Shown here: in pieces, positions 23,855 through 26,011 of the stretch
Layout of the letters: the number at the start of each line of letters is the position of its first letter
Numbering within the stretch: position 1 is the stretch's first letter
Source: Paraprevotella sp.
GTDB lineage: Bacteria > Bacteroidota > Bacteroidia > Bacteroidales > Bacteroidaceae
DNA length: 26,011 nucleotides
Direction: 5' to 3'
NCBI GenBank assembly: GCA_021205005.1
Contig: JAJPYK010000070.1
Location: forward strand, 6,594 to 32,604
Translations under genes and position numbers: made by a program
Notes under the pieces: model-generated
The model's database searches: none
What the model was told of the DNA's origin: nothing
What the model saw: the letters and a program-made list of their open reading frames with translations, nothing else

Positions 23855-26011
23855 ATGAAATCATTGCATTTCGGACTCTCACTTCTATGCCTTACCCTGA
23901 CCGTCACATCGGTCAGGGCACAGGAGCTACCTACCGACCCCATCGTAAGGCGCGGCACGTTGTCCAACGGACTGACTTATTATATCGCCACAATGCCCAG
24001 CCCCCCCACGTGGCTGACTTTTATATTGCCCAGCGCGTAGGCTCCATCCTTGAGGAGCCGCGCCAGCGCGGACTGGCTCATTTCCTGGAGCACATGGCTT
24101 TCAACGGTTCCCGGCATTTTCCCGGAGACAAGAATAACAAGATAACCGAGTGGTGCAAAAGCGTAGGTATCAAATTCGGTGAGAATCTCAATGCCTATAC
24201 CAGCATTGACGAGACCGTGTATAACATTTCTTCCGCTCCGGTAGTACGTCAGGGAGTCATTGACACATGCCTGCTCATCCTGAATGACTGGAGTCATGAC
24301 CTGTTGCTTACAGACGAGGAGATCGACAAAGAACGCGGAGTCGTACACGAGGAGTGGCGGACCCGACGGGCCGGCATGGCTATACAACGGCTGATGGAAC
24401 AGTCCATGCCTGTCATCTATCAAGGCAGCAAGTACGCCGATTGTCTCCCCATAGGTGACATCAACGTCGTAGACAGCTTCCGGCACAACGACTTGCGCGA
24501 CTATTATCATAAGTGGTATCGTCCCGACTTACAGGCCATCATCGTCGTCGGTGACATCAATGCAGACAGCATTGAACAAGAAATAAAGAGGATGTTCAGC
24601 GCGATTCCCAAACCGGAAAATCCTGCAAAACGCATCTACTATCCCGTCCCTGACAATGATAAAATGATCGTCTTTACGGCCACGGATAAAGAGCAACCCA
24701 CCGCCAACTTCACACTATATATGAAAAGAGACGCAACACCGAGGTAGAACCGTAACACCAGAGCCGACTACGAGGCAGACTACATCAGCAGTCTGATAAG
24801 AGCCATGCTGAACGATCGCCTGCAGGAAATCGTGGAAAAAGCTAATTCACCGTTCGTATCCGGCTCGGTAAATGATGGACCGTTCTTCGTGGCTGACACG
24901 AAAGATGCTTTCTCCATTGATGCTATGTGCCGGCCCGAAAACGTACTGCAAAGCATTGCAGCAGTGGTGGGCGAAGTGGAACGTGCCCGCAAAGGAGGGT
25001 TCACACAAACGGAGTTGAACCGTGCCAAAGCGGAACAACTGCGCTACGCGCGTGACGGCTATGAGGACAGAGATAAACGCAGGAATAGCGAAATAGTGGA
25101 TGAATGCGTGCAGAATTTCACAGGCAACAGTCCGATGTTATCTCCTGGAGACGAATTGAAACTGGTTGAGCAACTGGATTCCACCATCTCGTTACGGGAC
25201 ATCAATGCCGCCACGGCGGACATCATTACGGACAGCAACCAAGTGGTCACCTTATATGGTCCTACGGAGAACGGCTTCCGCATGCCGTCCCAAGAAGATA
25301 TAGAAAAAACCATTCTAAAAGCACAGGCTGCCCAGTACACTCCTTACGAAGACAAAGCCTTGCCCACGGCACTGATAGCACACAGTCCCAAGGCTGGAAA
25401 GATCGTGAAAGAGGAAAAGAGCGATTACGGCTATACACACATCACACTGTCAAACGGTATGAATGTGTACGTTAAGTCCACCGACTTCGAAGCAGACGAA
25501 ATAGACCTGAAGATATTCAGTCCGGGAGGGTGCTCCCTTTATCCGGGTGCCTATGTACCTTCCTTGTCGTTCGTGGCTTCTGCCATCAACGCCTGTGGTC
25601 TGGCTGATTTCGATGCCCGTTCGCTGGAGAAAATGCTGACCGGTAAAACAGTCAACGTGGCTCCTTACGTAGAAGACGAAGAAGAGGGAATCACCGGCAG
25701 CTCCTCCAAAGCTGATATAAAGACCTTGTTCGAACTGACTTACCTCTACTTCACCGCTCCCCGCCGAGATGATGAAGCGTTTCAAAGCATGATGGATCGC
25801 CAAAGGTCGTTTCTGAAGAACCGCGATGCCAGTCCGATGGTAGCTTACAGCGACTCCTTGAAAGCCATCATCTACGGACACAATCCGCGTCTGGCTCCCA
25901 TCACGGTATCGACCCTCGATAAAGTAAGTCTCGACCGCATCCTGCAAATCTATAAAGAGCGGTTTGCCGACGCTGCCGACTTCGATGTCATCCTCACCGG
26001 AAACATCGACA
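23855..26011 (+). pseudogene. M16 zinc metallopeptidase, frameshift plus TAG, runs off window
   Basis: A periplasmic or secreted insulinase/pitrilysin-family peptidase. Signal peptide 1-22 (LTLTVTSVRAQE), then VRRGTLSNGLTYYI. One C is missing after ATC (23984-23986): restoring it gives YYIRHNAQPPHVADFYIAQR, the expected family text, whereas the actual frame ends at TAG 24038. In the restored frame the HxxEH zinc motif is present (GLAHFLEHMAFNGS) with the downstream ERGVVHEEW. A second lesion, TAG at 24745-24747, interrupts the end of the first domain; the same frame then runs open to the window end with linker and second-domain text (NVAPYVEDEEEGITGSSS). About 719 codons are visible; such proteins are usually ~930-970 aa. 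M16 enzymes near TonB receptors may process imported peptides. Confidence 0.88.

Noticed and set aside
24001..24007. The C7 run as the site of the M16 frameshift
   Set aside because: The family text is restored by adding one C after ATC at 23986 (giving YYIRHNAQ), upstream of the C7 run. The C7 run is already read in the correct frame.
3593..24747. Stop-codon reassignment or selenocysteine as the cause of the in-frame stops
   Set aside because: All three stop codons occur in-frame (TGA in FkbM and DUF4876, TAA in HydF, TAG in DUF6850 and M16), and the intact genes use TAA and TGA normally as terminators. No single recoding explains them, and single-base indels occur as well.
3593..24747. C-to-T damage (CAA, CAG, CGA to stop) as an explanation of the nonsense codons
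   Set aside because: Every stop codon is one C-to-T change from a sense codon, so the pattern carries no information by itself, and the three indels would not be explained.

Overview
The window looks like chromosomal DNA of a gut-type Bacteroidales bacterium (phylum Bacteroidota). The signs are consistent. Several gene starts are preceded by the Bacteroidota -7 element TAnnTTTG, three of them with a TTG -33 element exactly 20 nt upstream. There is a V-type ATP synthase subunit, a SusC-like TonB-dependent receptor with a carboxypeptidase-regulatory-like N-domain, DUF4876 and DUF6850 surface proteins, a secreted GH43 enzyme, and a HydE-HydG-HydF set. Coding DNA is moderately GC-rich, while intergenic DNA is AT-rich. 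The genus cannot be fixed from this sequence alone. No tRNA, rRNA, CRISPR array, insertion sequence or prophage was recognised.

Layout. (1) 44-433, minus strand: a short V-type ATPase subunit E. (2) 669-8821, plus strand: a surface-glycan (LPS, O-antigen or capsule) cluster. It holds a glycosyltransferase, a Wzx-type flippase, an FkbM methyltransferase split by an in-frame TGA, then four more glycosyltransferases in ATGA-overlapping pairs with their own promoters. (3) 8948-12424: a two-gene unit of secreted proteins, a GH43 glycosidase with a degenerate FG-GAP/VCBS-like N-terminal segment and a six-repeat FG-GAP/VCBS protein. It starts at a near-ideal promoter and ends at a perfect 36-nt palindrome. 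(4) 12425-13025: an AT-rich gap with decayed-looking coding scraps. (5) 13026-16748: hydE, hydG and hydF, the maturases that build the [FeFe]-hydrogenase H-cluster. hydF carries an in-frame TAA just before its iron-sulfur domain, and no hydrogenase gene is in the window. (6) 16842-17411: xpt, purine salvage. (7) 17827-26011: an outer-membrane operon of TonB receptor, small DUF4876-N-like lipoprotein, DUF6850 barrel, DUF4876 lipoprotein and M16 metallopeptidase. The first two genes are intact and the last three are all broken.

The most notable features are these. Eight disabling lesions (five nonsense codons, three single-base indels) fall in five genes, and six of them are clustered in the 3.8 kb of the TonB operon tail. 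HydF is cut exactly between its GTPase/dimerisation part and its cluster-binding domain. A roughly 22-bp periodic repeat built on a CGCAG core occurs in two unrelated intergenic regions (about 4.26-4.36 kb and 17.47-17.55 kb) in opposite orientations. Whether the lesions are biological decay or assembly error cannot be settled from the sequence; all three stop codons occur, so a reassigned code does not explain them.
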